Of a stretch of 64,000 nucleotides of DNA, positions 9,736-19,851 are shown piece by piece. Under the pieces are notes generated by a model that did not search any database, was not told the origin of the DNA, and saw only the letters and a list, made by a program, of their open reading frames with translations. Position 1 is the stretch's first letter; the number at the start of each line of letters is the position of its first letter. The stretch lies in NCBI GenBank assembly GCA_003222135.1, contig QHUM01000055.1, forward strand, positions 1 to 64,000, in the 5' to 3' direction. The DNA is from Gemmatimonadota bacterium. GTDB lineage: Bacteria > Gemmatimonadota > Gemmatimonadetes > Gemmatimonadales > GWC2-71-9. The position numbers and the translations under genes are program-made.

Positions 9736-10468
9736 GCCACCTGCAGGAATCGGAGCGACCCGTCGGGGACGATCCCGCGGGCGGCGAGCCGACGGAAGAA
9801 GTCCGTCAGACCCGCGAGGTGCTTGTAGCTCAAGGCATAGTCGAGACCGGCGAAATACTCGAGGCACGTTTCACGAGGCACGTTGCAAGCACGCGCGGCT
9901 GCCTCGGCGAGGAGGTCCAGATGCTCGAGCCCCCACGCCCGCGACTCGAGCAGCGCCTGATGGACCTCGTGCACCGCATGGCGCGCGGCCGCCCGGCGCG
10001 CCGCCCACACCGCGAACACGAACGGCAGACCGGTCCAGCGTTTCCACTCCTCGCCCAGGTCATAGCGGTGCGCGTACGCGTGCCGCGCGGCCAGGAGCAG
10101 CGCCGGATCCCCGATCACGAGCACCGCGTCGTGCGGCAGCCCGGCGAGGCCGTCCAAGTCCGCGGCCTCGGCACGCGCTTGCGCGAACCGCGGCTGCACG
10201 TGCCACACGTCCTTGCACAGGAGCTCGAGCAGATGCACCGACGTCCGCGACGACGCGGTCAAGAGCACGGTCGCGCGACGTAGTCGCGGGCATTGCGGGC
10301 GTATTCCACCGCGCTCACCACGCTCACGTCCAGCTCGCCGGCGGCCAGCAGGTCGTTGAGCTCGGAGGGCGTGCCGGTCACGAGATCGGCCGGGAGCGGG
10401 ACGACGCCCCGGTCGATGGCGCCGTACACCGGGTAGCAGTTGATGTAGCCGATGCGGCCGACTCTCAT
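9732..10468 (-). pseudogene. mqnA: Chorismate dehydratase MqnA, disrupted (internal deletion plus frameshift)
   Basis: MRVGRIGYINCYPVYGAIDRG...VSAVEYARNARDY in one frame (stop at 10259); TVLLTASSRTSVHLLELL...GLTDFFRRLAARG in another; about 30 central residues absent at about 10270-10290. Confidence 0.8.
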
Positions 10469-11706
10469 TCCACGCCGTCCAGCACGGGCAGCGAGCGCTT
10501 CCTGGCCGCCGCCGCCCTTCGGTGCTCGATGTGGAAGGTGGGGCCCGCGGGCCCATCGAATGGGGCCGCGGGTCTGATCGGGAGGGGGTCCGGGACGTAG
10601 CCCTCGAAGGTGCGCACCGTGCGGTACAGCGAGTCGCGCTCGGCCGGCTCCTTCCCGGCCCCACGAATCAACGAGACGACCTGATCGTAGCCGAGCCACA
10701 TCGGCGTGCCCGCGCCGGCTTCGTGGTAGACCCGCTCGAACACGACCGTCCCCTCCAGGTCGTCACACCCGAACGTGAGCGCCACCTGCGAGATGAACGG
10801 CGTCACCATGGGCCAGTGGGTCTTGACGTGCGGGATGTTGTCGAGCACGAGCCGCCCGACGGCGATGTTCTTCAGGTCGTCGAAGCCGGTCGTGGCCGTG
10901 CCGGTCCGCCCCAGCGCCTCGCCCAGCTCGTTGTGATCCGGATGGTACGCGAGCGGGATGTAGGTGAGGAATCCGGCGGTCTCGTCCTGCAGCGCCCGCA
11001 GCGCGAGCAGGTGGTCCACACGGTCGGCCATCGTCTCGACGTGGCCGTAGAGCATGGTGCAGTTGGACGGAATGCCCAACCGATGCGCCTCGCGGTGCAC
11101 GGCGAGCCACTCCTCGCCGGACAGCTTCTTGTCGGCGATGGTGGCGCGCGCCGCAGGGCTGAATACCTCGGCGCCGCCTCCCGGGAGGCTCGTGACGCCG
11201 GCGTCCCGCATCGCGAGCAGCACGTCGCGCACGCTCAGGCGCTCGAGGCGCGCGAGGTGCGCGACCTCGACGGCGGTGAGCGCCTTGATGTGGACGCCGG
11301 GGTGCCGCTCTTTCAGGCCGCGGAACATCTCCAAGTAATATGCCAGGCGCAGCTTCGGGTGCAGCCCGCCGACGATGTGGAATTCGCGGGTCGGGTTGTC
11401 GCGCGCCGCGTCCGCTTCGGCGAAGACCTCCTCGAGGCTCCGCGTGTACGCCCCCGCTTCCTGCGGCATGCGCGCGAACGAGCAGAAGACGCAGGTGTTG
11501 CGCAGCACGCACACATTGGTGGGGTTCAAGTGCTGGTTCGCCGCGAAGTACACCCGGTCGCCGTTGCGCCGGCGGTTGGCGAGGTCGGCGAGCCGGCCGA
11601 TGGCGAGCAGATCCGCTGAGTTGAAGAGCACGAGCGCGTCGTCGCGGGTGAGCCTTGCGTCGCGCGCGACCTTCTCGGCGATGGGCTGGAGGGCGGGATC
11701 GCCCAT
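10465..11706 (-). CDS. mqnE: Aminofutalosine synthase
   Basis: CVLRNTCVFCSFAR radical SAM motif, FHIVGGLHPKLRLAYYLEMF, SLPGGGAEVF, TCTMLYGHVET-like; ATGA overlap with fabF stop. Confidence 0.93.
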   Translation of the reverse strand: MGDPALQPIAEKVARDARLTRDDALVLFNSADLLAIGRLADLANRRRNGDRVYFAANQHLNPTNVCVLRNTCVFCSFARMPQEAGAYTRSLEEVFAEADAARDNPTREFHIVGGLHPKLRLAYYLEMFRGLKERHPGVHIKALTAVEVAHLARLERLSVRDVLLAMRDAGVTSLPGGGAEVFSPAARATIADKKLSGEEWLAVHREAHRLGIPSNCTMLYGHVETMADRVDHLLALRALQDETAGFLTYIPLAYHPDHNELGEALGRTGTATTGFDDLKNIAVGRLVLDNIPHVKTHWPMVTPFISQVALTFGCDDLEGTVVFERVYHEAGAGTPMWLGYDQVVSLIRGAGKEPAERDSLYRTVRTFEGYVPDPLPIRPAAPFDGPAGPTFHIEHRRAAAARKRSLPVLDGVE

Positions 11707-12950
11707 CACGCGGCCCGTTTGATCGCGAGCGTGACGTTGTGCCCGCCGAACCCGAAGGAGTTCGAGAGCGCGATGTCCACGTGCCGTTTCACGGCCCGAT
11801 TCGGTGCCGAGTCGAGGTCGCAGGCCGGGTCTGGGGTGAACTGGTTGATCGTGGGCGGAATGATCCCGGTCTGCACGACGAGCGCGCAGACCGCCGCCTC
11901 GAGCGCGCCAGCGGCGCCCAGCAGGTGGCCGGTCATGGACTTGGTGGAGCCGAACACGAGCTTGCGTGCCTGGCCGCCGAACACGCTCTTCACCGCCGCC
12001 GTTTCGGCGGCGTCGCCGTGCGGCGTCGACGTGCCATGCGCGTTGATGTAGCCGACCTGGTCGGGCTGCACGCCCCCATCCTGCATCGCGAGCTGCATGG
12101 CGTCTCGCGCGCCGGCACCGTCCGGCGCGGGCGCGGTGATGTGGTGCGCGTCCGCCGTCATGCCGTAGCCCACGACTTCGGCGTACACCTTCGCGCCGCG
12201 CCGCTTGGCGTGCTCCCACTCCTCGAGGATCAGCACGGCGGCGCCGTCCCCCATCACGAAGCCGTCGCGATCCTTGTCGAACGGGCGGCTCGCCGTGGGC
12301 GGGTCGTCGTTGCGCTCCGAGAGCGCTTTCATGTTGGCGAAGCTCGCGACGGCGAGCGGCGTGATCGCGGCCTCCGCGCCGCCCGCGATCATGAGGTCGG
12401 CCTTGTCGTTGCGGATGAGATCGAGTGCGTCGCCCACACTGTGGGCGGACGACGCGCACGCCGACACGGTGCAGTAGTTGGGCCCCTTCGCTCCGTAGCG
12501 CATCGAGATGAGCGCGGCCGCGACGTTCGGCATGTACATCGGGACGAAGAACGGCGACACGCGACTCGGCCCCTTCTCGAACAGCGCGCGACAATTTTCC
12601 TCGAAGGTCTGGAGCCCCCCGGTGCCGGTGCCGACCAGGACGCCGATGCGCCGCAGGTCCACCTTGTCCCAATTGTTCACGAGGCAGGCGTCGGCCACCG
12701 CCTGCTCCGCCGCGCCGATCGCGAATTGCGCGAACAGGTCGTAGCGGCGGATCTCCTTCTTGTCCAAGAACTGGGCCGGGTCGAAGCCCTTGACCTCGCA
12801 GGCGAACTTCACGGGGCTCTGGGCCGGGTCGAAGCGCGTGATCGGGCCCGCCCCCGATCGGCCGGCGACCAGACCCTCCCACGTGCTCTGGACGCTCGTC
12901 CCCAGCGGAGTCACGGTCCCCAGACCCGTGATCGCCACCCGCCGTCGCAT
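11706..12950 (-). CDS. fabF: 3-oxoacyl-ACP synthase II
   Basis: RVAITGLGTVTPLG, SACASSAHSVGDAL, NAHGTSTPHGD, STKSMTGHLLGAAG, SNSFGFGGHN. Confidence 0.97.
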   Translation of the reverse strand: MRRRVAITGLGTVTPLGTSVQSTWEGLVAGRSGAGPITRFDPAQSPVKFACEVKGFDPAQFLDKKEIRRYDLFAQFAIGAAEQAVADACLVNNWDKVDLRRIGVLVGTGTGGLQTFEENCRALFEKGPSRVSPFFVPMYMPNVAAALISMRYGAKGPNYCTVSACASSAHSVGDALDLIRNDKADLMIAGGAEAAITPLAVASFANMKALSERNDDPPTASRPFDKDRDGFVMGDGAAVLILEEWEHAKRRGAKVYAEVVGYGMTADAHHITAPAPDGAGARDAMQLAMQDGGVQPDQVGYINAHGTSTPHGDAAETAAVKSVFGGQARKLVFGSTKSMTGHLLGAAGALEAAVCALVVQTGIIPPTINQFTPDPACDLDSAPNRAVKRHVDIALSNSFGFGGHNVTLAIKRAA

Positions 12951-12954
12951 CCGG

Positions 12955-13206
12955 TTATTTCCCCATCTTCTCGTGCAGGTACTGCAGCGCCTGCCCCACC
13001 GTGCGCAGCTTCTCGGCCTCCTCGTCGGGGATGTCGATGTCGAACTCCTTCTCGAAGGCCATGACCAGCTCCACGGTGTCGAGGCTGTCCGCGCCCAGGT
13101 CCTCCATGAAGCTCGCGTCGGACGTGAGCTTGTCTCGCTCGACCCCCAGCTCTTCGACGATGATGTCTTTGACCTTCTCTTCGAGCTGCTTCATTTCCAT
13201 TGCCAT
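12955..13206 (-). CDS. acpP: Acyl carrier protein
   Basis: 83 aa; [35 protein letters not shown]. Confidence 0.97.
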   Translation of the reverse strand: MAMEMKQLEEKVKDIIVEELGVERDKLTSDASFMEDLGADSLDTVELVMAFEKEFDIDIPDEEAEKLRTVGQALQYLHEKMGK

Positions 13207-13237
13207 GGGTATCCTCAATGGAGGTGTGGGAAATGGG

Positions 13238-13978
13238 TCACAGCACCATCCCGCCGTCGACGACCAGCAGCTGCCCCGTAATGTAGCTGGCGAAGTCGGA
13301 GGCGAGAAAGAGCACGGCGGCGGCGACATCCTGCCCCTGCCCCAACCGGCCCAGCGGGATGGCCTTGATCAAGGTATCCCGCGCCTCGGGGGTGATCGCG
13401 CGGGTCAGCTCGGTGTCGATGAACCCCGGCGCCACCGCGTTCACCAGCACGTTGCGCGAGGCGAGCTCCTTGGAGACCGACTTGGTGAACCCGATCAGGC
13501 CCGCCTTGGACGCCGTGTAGTTCGCCTGCCCCTTGTTCCCGGAGATCCCGACGACGCTGGTGATGTTGATGATCCGACCCCAGCGCCGCTTGATCATCCC
13601 GCGGGCGGCGTGTTTGGTCGTCAGAAACGCGCCCTTCAGGTTGGTGTCGAGCACGGTATTCCAGTCGTCCTCACTGATCCGAAACAACAGGTTGTCTCGC
13701 GTCGTGCCGGCGTTGTTGACGAGCACGTCGATCCGATCGAACGCTTCCTCGACGGCCGCGACCGCCCGCTCGACCTGGGCGGCCTGGGTCACGTCGCAGG
13801 CGTAGCCGCGCGCCCGCCCGTCGCCCAACGCCTGGGCCGCCTCGCCTGCCTTGGCTCCGTCCCGGCCCAGCACCGCCACCGTCGCCCCGGCGCCCGCCAG
13901 GGCCTGGGCGATCGAGAAGCCGATGCCCCGGCTGCCCCCCGTGATGAGGGCCACCTTGCCGGTGAGGTCGATCTTCAT
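13238..13978 (-). CDS. fabG: 3-oxoacyl-ACP reductase
   Basis: [62 protein letters not shown]. Confidence 0.96.
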   Translation of the reverse strand: MKIDLTGKVALITGGSRGIGFSIAQALAGAGATVAVLGRDGAKAGEAAQALGDGRARGYACDVTQAAQVERAVAAVEEAFDRIDVLVNNAGTTRDNLLFRISEDDWNTVLDTNLKGAFLTTKHAARGMIKRRWGRIINITSVVGISGNKGQANYTASKAGLIGFTKSVSKELASRNVLVNAVAPGFIDTELTRAITPEARDTLIKAIPLGRLGQGQDVAAAVLFLASDFASYITGQLLVVDGGMVL

Positions 13979-13988
13979 CCCGATTGCG

Positions 13989-14930
13989 TCAGGCCGCCTC
14001 AAGGAAGCGAGCGACCTCATCCGCCGTCCCCAGGCTCACGGCGCTCGCCCCCGGCACCGTCCGCTTCAACAGCCCCGCCAGCACGTTGCCCGGTCCGACT
14101 TCGATGAATCGCGCGTCGCCGGCGGCCAGTTCGGCCGCGCGCTGCATGCAGGCGACCCAGCGCACCGGGGTGGTCAGCTGGTCGCCCAGCAGACGGCGCG
14201 CCCGGTTGGCGTCCCGCACGGGCTCGGCGGTGGCGTTGGCGATCACGGGAAAGCGCGGGTCGCGAAACGGCGCGCGCTCGAGCGCGACGCGCAGTTGATT
14301 CGCCGCCGGGCCCATGAGGGGCGAATGAAACGCGCCGCTCACCTTGAGGGCTATCACCCGCTTGGCGCCGCGCGCCTTGCACGCCTCCGCCGCCCGTGCC
14401 ACCGCGGCGGGATCGCCCGAAATGACCGTCTGGTCCGGCGCGTTCAGGTTCGCGGCGACGACGACCTCGCCTCGGGTGGACGAGTCGCGGCAGGCGGCTT
14501 CGACCTCCGCGGTGGCGAGCCCCAACACCGCGGCCATCGTGCCCGGTCGCTCGGTGCCGGCCTGATGCATCAGTTCTCCGCGGCGCCGCACCACCGTGGC
14601 CGCCTCGGTGGGCGCCAGCGCCCCGGCCGTCACGTAGGCGGAGTATTCGCCCAAGGAGTGGCCTGCCGCGGCGGTGCCGGCGCCCGCCCGCGGGGCGACG
14701 ACGGCGAACACGGCCGCGCTGTGGGCGAGGATGGCGGGCTGGGCGTTGTGGGTCGCCGTGAGTTCCTCTTCGGGTCCCTCGAACATCAGCCGGCTCAAGT
14801 CGAAGCCGAGCGCCTGATCGATCGCCTGGAACGTGTCACGGGCTGCCGGAAACCGCTCGGCCAGATCCTTACCCATCCCGACTTTTTGAGCGCCCTGCCC
14901 CGGGCAGAGCCACACGGTGGCAGCTACCAC
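13989..14930 (-). CDS. fabD: Malonyl CoA-ACP transacylase
   Basis: WLCPGQGAQKVGMG, AGHSLGEYSAY, VSGAFHSPLM; start codon uncertain. Confidence 0.94.
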   Translation of the reverse strand: MVAATVWLCPGQGAQKVGMGKDLAERFPAARDTFQAIDQALGFDLSRLMFEGPEEELTATHNAQPAILAHSAAVFAVVAPRAGAGTAAAGHSLGEYSAYVTAGALAPTEAATVVRRRGELMHQAGTERPGTMAAVLGLATAEVEAACRDSSTRGEVVVAANLNAPDQTVISGDPAAVARAAEACKARGAKRVIALKVSGAFHSPLMGPAANQLRVALERAPFRDPRFPVIANATAEPVRDANRARRLLGDQLTTPVRWVACMQRAAELAAGDARFIEVGPGNVLAGLLKRTVPGASAVSLGTADEVARFLEAA

Positions 14931-15910
14931 TGCACGACGATGCTCGCCCATGTGAAACCCGCGCCGAACGCGCAGAACATCAGCTTCATCCCGGGTTGGA
15001 CACGGCCGCACCGCACGGCCTCGTCGAGCGCGATCGCGACGGAGGCGGCCGAGGTGTTGCCGAAGCGGTCCACGTTCACGTAGACCTTGTCCATCGGCAC
15101 GCCCGCGTGCTTCGCGGTGGCTTCGATGATCCGGATGTTCGCCTGGTGGGGGATCAGCAGATCGACGTCGGCGGCGGTCAGGCCGGCGCGGGTCAGCGCC
15201 GTGGCGCAGGCGTCCGCCATCGACAGCACGGCGGCCTTGAACACCTCACGCCCCGCCATCTTGATGTAGTACGAGTGGTCCTTGAGCAGCGCCTCGTCCG
15301 GCGGGTGCGCGGCGCCCCCGCCCGGCCGGTACAGCAGCTCGGCGAGGGTGCCGTCGGACTTCATGAAGCTCGAGAGGATCCCGCGGCCCGTATCGCTCCG
15401 GCGGACGATGGTGGCTCCCGCCCCGTCGCCGAACAGCACCGCCGTCGTCCGGTCGCTCCAGTCCATGATGCTCGTGAGCTTCTCCGAGGCCACGACCAGC
15501 ACGTGCCGCGCCTGCTCGGTAGCGACCAGTCCTTCGGCGACGTTCAGCGCGTACAGGAAGCCGGTGCACGCCGCGCCGACGTCGAACGCCGCCGCGTTCT
15601 TGGCGCCCAGGATCGCCTGCAGGTCGCACGCCTGGGACGGCAGTAGCCGGTCGGGGGAGCAGGTGGCGACCACCACCGCGTCCAAGTCCAGCGGGGTGAG
15701 TGCCGTCTCCTCGAGGACCCGCTCGGCGGCGGCCTTGGCCATGCAGGCGTTCGACTCGTCGGGCCCGGCGACGCGCCGCTCGCGAATCCCGGTCCGCTCG
15801 CGGATCCACTGGTCGGAGGTGTCCAGGATCTTCGAGAACTCGTCGTTCGTCAGCACGCGCTTCGGCGTGTAGCTGCCGGTGCCCCAGAGCTCGGCGATCG
15901 GCCGCTTCAC
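14924..15910 (-). CDS. fabH: 3-oxoacyl-ACP synthase III
   Basis: GSYTPKRVLTNDE, FDVGAACTGFLYAL, LIPHQANIRIIEA, NVDRFGNTSAASVAIALDEA. Confidence 0.96.
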   Translation of the reverse strand: MKRPIAELWGTGSYTPKRVLTNDEFSKILDTSDQWIRERTGIRERRVAGPDESNACMAKAAAERVLEETALTPLDLDAVVVATCSPDRLLPSQACDLQAILGAKNAAAFDVGAACTGFLYALNVAEGLVATEQARHVLVVASEKLTSIMDWSDRTTAVLFGDGAGATIVRRSDTGRGILSSFMKSDGTLAELLYRPGGGAAHPPDEALLKDHSYYIKMAGREVFKAAVLSMADACATALTRAGLTAADVDLLIPHQANIRIIEATAKHAGVPMDKVYVNVDRFGNTSAASVAIALDEAVRCGRVQPGMKLMFCAFGAGFTWASIVVQW

Positions 15911-16914
15911 CGGACGGTGCCTCCCTCCGCGAACTCCGCGCCGATGTCCTGGTCGAGGTGACTCTCAACCATCTGGGCCGCGACCCGCACCGCGTGCATG
16001 ATCGCGCGCGCCAGGGATGCGCCGTGACAGATGATGGCGACGCCCTTCACGCCCAGCAGCGGGGCCCCGCCGTACTCCGAGTAGTCGAGGAACTTGAACA
16101 GCTGCTTCACCTGGGGACGACCCAGCACGTCGGGGAGGGCCTGCGTGAGCATCCCGGCGAACATGCGGCCGGCGGACTCGTAGAACTTGAGGATGGCGTT
16201 ACCCACGAACCCGTCGCACACCACGACGTCGATCTCGCCGCCCTTGCCCCGGCCCGCGAGGATGTCGCGCCCTTCCACGTTCCCGACGTACCGGATCCCG
16301 GGGGTCTGCTTCAACAGCTGGTGCGCCTCTTTGACGACGGCGTTTCCCTTCTCGTCCTCTTCCCCGACGTTCAACAGCCCGACCCCGGGGCTCGGGCGGC
16401 CCATCACGTCGCGGGCGTATACCGAGCCCAAGTGGGCGAAGCCCACGAGCTCGCGCGCGTCGCAATCCACGTTCGCGCCGGCGTCGATGACGAGCACCGG
16501 CCGGCCCGCGGTCGGGAACGCCGTGCCGATGGCGGCGCGCGCCACGCCCTCGTGCACGCGCAACAGCAGGGTCGCGGCCGCCATGACGGCGCCGGTGTTG
16601 CCGGCCGAGATGAACGCGTCGGACTGACCTTTTTTCTGCAGGCCGAGGCCGACCGCGATGGAGGAGCGGGGCTTGCTCTTGATGGCGGCGAGCGGCTTTT
16701 CCCCCATGCCCACGACTTCGGGGGCCTCGACGATGTCGAGCCGCTTGCGGTCGACCTCGCCCTGAGCCTGGAGCGCGGCTTCGACGTCCGCGGTCCGACC
16801 CACGAGCTGGATGCGGAACGTGGGCGGCAGCTCGCGTAGCGCCTGCACCGCCCCCTCGACTTCCACGCGCGGTGCGTCGTCGCCGCCCATCGCATCCAGC
16901 GCGATGCGGATCAC
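15907..16914 (-). CDS. plsX: Phosphate acyltransferase
   Basis: IALDAMGGDDAPRVEVEGA, SAGNTGAVMAAATLLL, VVCDGFVGNAILK; fab cluster context. Confidence 0.95.
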   Translation of the reverse strand: MIRIALDAMGGDDAPRVEVEGAVQALRELPPTFRIQLVGRTADVEAALQAQGEVDRKRLDIVEAPEVVGMGEKPLAAIKSKPRSSIAVGLGLQKKGQSDAFISAGNTGAVMAAATLLLRVHEGVARAAIGTAFPTAGRPVLVIDAGANVDCDARELVGFAHLGSVYARDVMGRPSPGVGLLNVGEEDEKGNAVVKEAHQLLKQTPGIRYVGNVEGRDILAGRGKGGEIDVVVCDGFVGNAILKFYESAGRMFAGMLTQALPDVLGRPQVKQLFKFLDYSEYGGAPLLGVKGVAIICHGASLARAIMHAVRVAAQMVESHLDQDIGAEFAEGGTVR

Positions 16915-16915
16915 C

Positions 16916-17095
16916 TTAGTCCTCGACCGCCACTCGCTGCTCGCCGCGGTAGTAGCCGCAGGTCGGGCACACGTGGTGCGGCCGCTTCAGATCACCGCAG
17001 CGCGGGCACGGCTGGAGCGTGATGTGCGCCGCCTTGTAGTGGGTGCGGCGGGCGCGTTTCTTCCGCTTGGAGGTTCTTCGCTTGGGTACGGCCAT
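16916..17095 (-). CDS. rpmF: 50S ribosomal protein L32
   Basis: MAVPKRRTSKRKKRARRTHYKA...CPRCGDLKRPHHVCPTCGYYRG. Confidence 0.96.
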   Translation of the reverse strand: MAVPKRRTSKRKKRARRTHYKAAHITLQPCPRCGDLKRPHHVCPTCGYYRGEQRVAVED

Positions 17096-17111
17096 GGGGT
17101 TGTCCTTTGTC

Positions 17112-17621
17112 TCAGTCGCGGGGCTTGCCTTTGAAGGCGGCGAGGGCCTGCCAGCGGGGATCGCCGGCCGGCGGACAGCCGCAGGGGCCTGCATTCAAGT
17201 CCTGCCCGCAGCGCGGGCACAACCCGGCGCAGTCCTCCCGGCACACCACCCACCGCGGCACCGCCAGCAACAGCTCTTCCCGCACCGCGGGCCGGAGGTC
17301 GATCTGCGTCGCGTCCCGCGCCACGGGATAGCAGTCCGGGTCGTCCAGCGCGTCGGGATCCTGGGTAAACAGGGCGCGGATGTCGGCGGCGACCGTCACG
17401 GGGACCGGGGCGAGACAACGGCGACACTCCCCCGCCAGCTGCGCGCGCAGGGAGCCCTGCCAGTAGAATCGCCCCTCTCCCGCCGCGTGCAGTCGGCCGC
17501 CCACCCGCACCGGACCGGCCAGGACGACGCCGAGTCCCTCGAACAGGGGGTCAGCCGCCCCGAGCTCGGCTGGGGTGTTTGCGGGACCGCCGGACAGCTC
17601 CCGCAGGTCGACTTGCAACAT
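17112..17621 (-). CDS. YceD/DUF177 family protein
   Basis: Position upstream of rpmF; RRCLAPVPV and CREDCAGLCPRCGQDLNAGPCGCPP Cys motifs. Confidence 0.85.
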   Translation of the reverse strand: MLQVDLRELSGGPANTPAELGAADPLFEGLGVVLAGPVRVGGRLHAAGEGRFYWQGSLRAQLAGECRRCLAPVPVTVAADIRALFTQDPDALDDPDCYPVARDATQIDLRPAVREELLLAVPRWVVCREDCAGLCPRCGQDLNAGPCGCPPAGDPRWQALAAFKGKPRD

Positions 17622-17630
17622 AGACGAGCG

Positions 17631-17659
17631 AAGCTAAACCCTTGTGGGACTTGAGTCAA
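17631..17659 (-). promoter_or_regulatory. Putative sigma70-like promoter for yceD-rpmF-plsX-fab, -35 overlapping ndk stop codon
   Basis: TTGACT (17659-17654) - N17 - TAGCTT (17636-17631), 9 nt between -10 and yceD ATG. Confidence 0.5.
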
Positions 17660-18075
17660 CCAAGGTCGCGCAGCTCTCGCTCCGGAAAGAAAAACACGAC
17701 CTCACGCGCCGCATTTTCGGGTGAATCCGACGCGTGGATCGCATTTCGCTCTTTCGATTCGGCGTACAGCTTTCGCACGGTCCCGGGCTTCGCCTCGGCC
17801 GGATCGGTGGCGCCGATCACCTCGCGCAGCCGCGTCACGGCGTCGTCGCGTTCCAGCGCCAGCGCGAGCGCCGGCCCGGACGTCATGAACGCGACGAGCG
17901 AGCGATAGAACGGCCGATCGCGGTGCACCGCGTAGAACGCCTCGGCCTGCGCGGTGGTGAGCTTGACGAGGCGCGCCGCGCGGATCTGGAAGCCGGCGCC
18001 CTCGAGATGGGCGAGGATCTTGCCGGTCTTGCCGGCGTGCACGGCGTCGGGCTTGATGATGGCGAGCGTGAGCAT
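17656..18075 (-). CDS. ndk: Nucleoside diphosphate kinase
   Basis: LTLAIIKPDAVHAGKTGKIL, EIGATDPAEA-like (VIGATDPAEAKPGTVRK), AIHASDSPENAAREV. Confidence 0.96.
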   Translation of the reverse strand: MLTLAIIKPDAVHAGKTGKILAHLEGAGFQIRAARLVKLTTAQAEAFYAVHRDRPFYRSLVAFMTSGPALALALERDDAVTRLREVIGATDPAEAKPGTVRKLYAESKERNAIHASDSPENAAREVVFFFPERELRDLG

Positions 18076-18076
18076 A

Positions 18077-18985
18077 TCAGGGCGCGATGAGGCGGCGGAC
18101 GACGTCCGCGCGCGTGAGGAATCCCACGACGACCCCTTCCCGGACGACCGGGAAGCGGTCGACGTCCTTCGAGCTCATCAAGTTCGCGACGTCGCTCAGC
18201 GTCTGGTCCTCCGACAGGCACAGCACCGAGCGCGCCATGGCGTCCTTCACCGCGATGAGCCGCGGGTCCGCGGTGCCGCGCTGCAGCTGGGTGCGGGTCG
18301 GCGCCCGAAACTCGCCGGTCTTGGTGCGCTGCAGAAAGTCGGGAATGAGGTAGCGCAGCAGCTCGCGATGGGTCACCATGCCGATGAGCGAGCCCCCGTC
18401 GTCCACGACCGGTATGGCCCGGATGTCGTGCTCGATCATGGTGTGAGCGACCTCGCCCAGCGTCTGCGCCGGGTGCACGGTGAGGACGTCGGGCGTCATG
18501 ATGTCGCGCACCGTGAGCTGGCTCGGCAGCTCCACGGCGTCGAGCGCCGCGAGCCGGACCACCTGCTCGGCCGTCTTCGCGGCCAGGAGCGCGAGCACCG
18601 TATCCGGGGCGGAGAGCGCGCGGGCGAACGCGCCCACGACCTGGAGATACAGCGCGGCGTCGCGCAGCGGGGCGACGATGAAGATCACGATGCGGGCCGC
18701 GCGGTTGGGGTCCTTCTCCCAGCGGATCGGCGTCGGCGAGATGCCGACCGCGCTGAGGAGTTTGCGCACGGCTTCGGTGCGGAAGTGCGGCAGGAAGGCG
18801 TGCTCCCCCACCGACACCATATCCTCGGGCCAGGTGTGGCGGATCACGGCGTTCAAGCGCTGGGGCTCGGCGACGGCGCCGGCTTGGATCAATCGTTCGA
18901 CCAGCAGTTCTGTCGCTTCCTTGACGGTGCCGGCGCGCAGCGGCACGATGACGTGCTCGGGGCTCAGGACATCCTTGAGCTTCAC
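18077..18985 (-). CDS. PTS EIIA-like domain fused to tandem CBS domains
   Basis: EIIA-like [16 protein letters not shown]; two CBS motifs ([103 protein letters not shown]). Confidence 0.85.
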   Translation of the reverse strand: MKLKDVLSPEHVIVPLRAGTVKEATELLVERLIQAGAVAEPQRLNAVIRHTWPEDMVSVGEHAFLPHFRTEAVRKLLSAVGISPTPIRWEKDPNRAARIVIFIVAPLRDAALYLQVVGAFARALSAPDTVLALLAAKTAEQVVRLAALDAVELPSQLTVRDIMTPDVLTVHPAQTLGEVAHTMIEHDIRAIPVVDDGGSLIGMVTHRELLRYLIPDFLQRTKTGEFRAPTRTQLQRGTADPRLIAVKDAMARSVLCLSEDQTLSDVANLMSSKDVDRFPVVREGVVVGFLTRADVVRRLIAP

Positions 18986-19851
18986 ACGCGCTCCCGCAGG
19001 AGCGGCACGACGTCGGCCGGGCGCTGCATCACCGAGATGCCGGCGCGTGTGAACGCCGCTATTTTTTCCGCCGCCGTGCCGGCCGAGCCCGAAATGATCG
19101 CCCCGGCATGGCCCATCCGGCGTCCGGGCGGGGCGGTCTGACCGGCGATGAAGCCGATCACAGGCTTGGTCATCTCCTGCTGCACGAACTCCGCGGCCCG
19201 CTGTTCGTCGGTGCCGCCGATCTCGCCGATCAGCACCACGGCATCGGTCGCCGGGTCGGCCTGGAAGGCCGAGAGGCAGTGGATGAAGTTCGTGCCGATC
19301 AAGGGATCGCCGCCGATGCCGATGCAGGTGGATTGGCCGAATCCGTTGGTGGACAACTGGTGCACGATCTCGTAGGTGAGCGTGCCGCTGCGCGACACGA
19401 CGCCGACGCGCCCCGGCGTGCAGATGTTGCCGGGGATGATCCCGACCTTGCTCTGCGTCGGTGAGATCAGGCCGGGGCAGTTCGGGCCGATGAGACGGGC
19501 GCCCCGCTCGTGCAGGTAGGGGAGCACCTTCGTCATGTCGAGCACCGGGATGCCTTCGGTGATGCACACGATCAAGGCGATCCCGGCGTCGGCCGCTTCG
19601 TAGATGGCGGAGGCGGCGAGCGTGGCCGGTACGTAGATGACCGTGGTGTTCGCACGAGTCTCCCGCACGGCATCCGCGACCGTGTCGAACACCGGTACGA
19701 CGCCGTCGAACCGCTGCCCGCCCTTCCCGGGTGTCACGCCGGCCACGACCTTCGTCCCGTACGCGATCATCTGCCGCGTGTGGAACGAGCCGTCCCGCCC
19801 CGTGATCCCCTGTACCAGCAGCCGGGTCGCGAGGTCGACGAAGACGCTCAC
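18982..19851 (-). CDS. sucD: Succinyl-CoA synthetase alpha subunit
   Basis: [65 protein letters not shown]. Confidence 0.96.
   Translation of the reverse strand: MSVFVDLATRLLVQGITGRDGSFHTRQMIAYGTKVVAGVTPGKGGQRFDGVVPVFDTVADAVRETRANTTVIYVPATLAASAIYEAADAGIALIVCITEGIPVLDMTKVLPYLHERGARLIGPNCPGLISPTQSKVGIIPGNICTPGRVGVVSRSGTLTYEIVHQLSTNGFGQSTCIGIGGDPLIGTNFIHCLSAFQADPATDAVVLIGEIGGTDEQRAAEFVQQEMTKPVIGFIAGQTAPPGRRMGHAGAIISGSAGTAAEKIAAFTRAGISVMQRPADVVPLLRERV

Noticed and set aside
10259-10468. Programmed ribosomal frameshift in mqnA
   Set aside because: No slippery heptamer or SD-like stimulator seen, and about 30 residues are missing, which frameshifting cannot explain.
10465-12882. 805-aa ORF as one protein
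   Set aside because: Upstream half is a shadow of fabF; MqnE starts at 11706 with an ATGA overlap.
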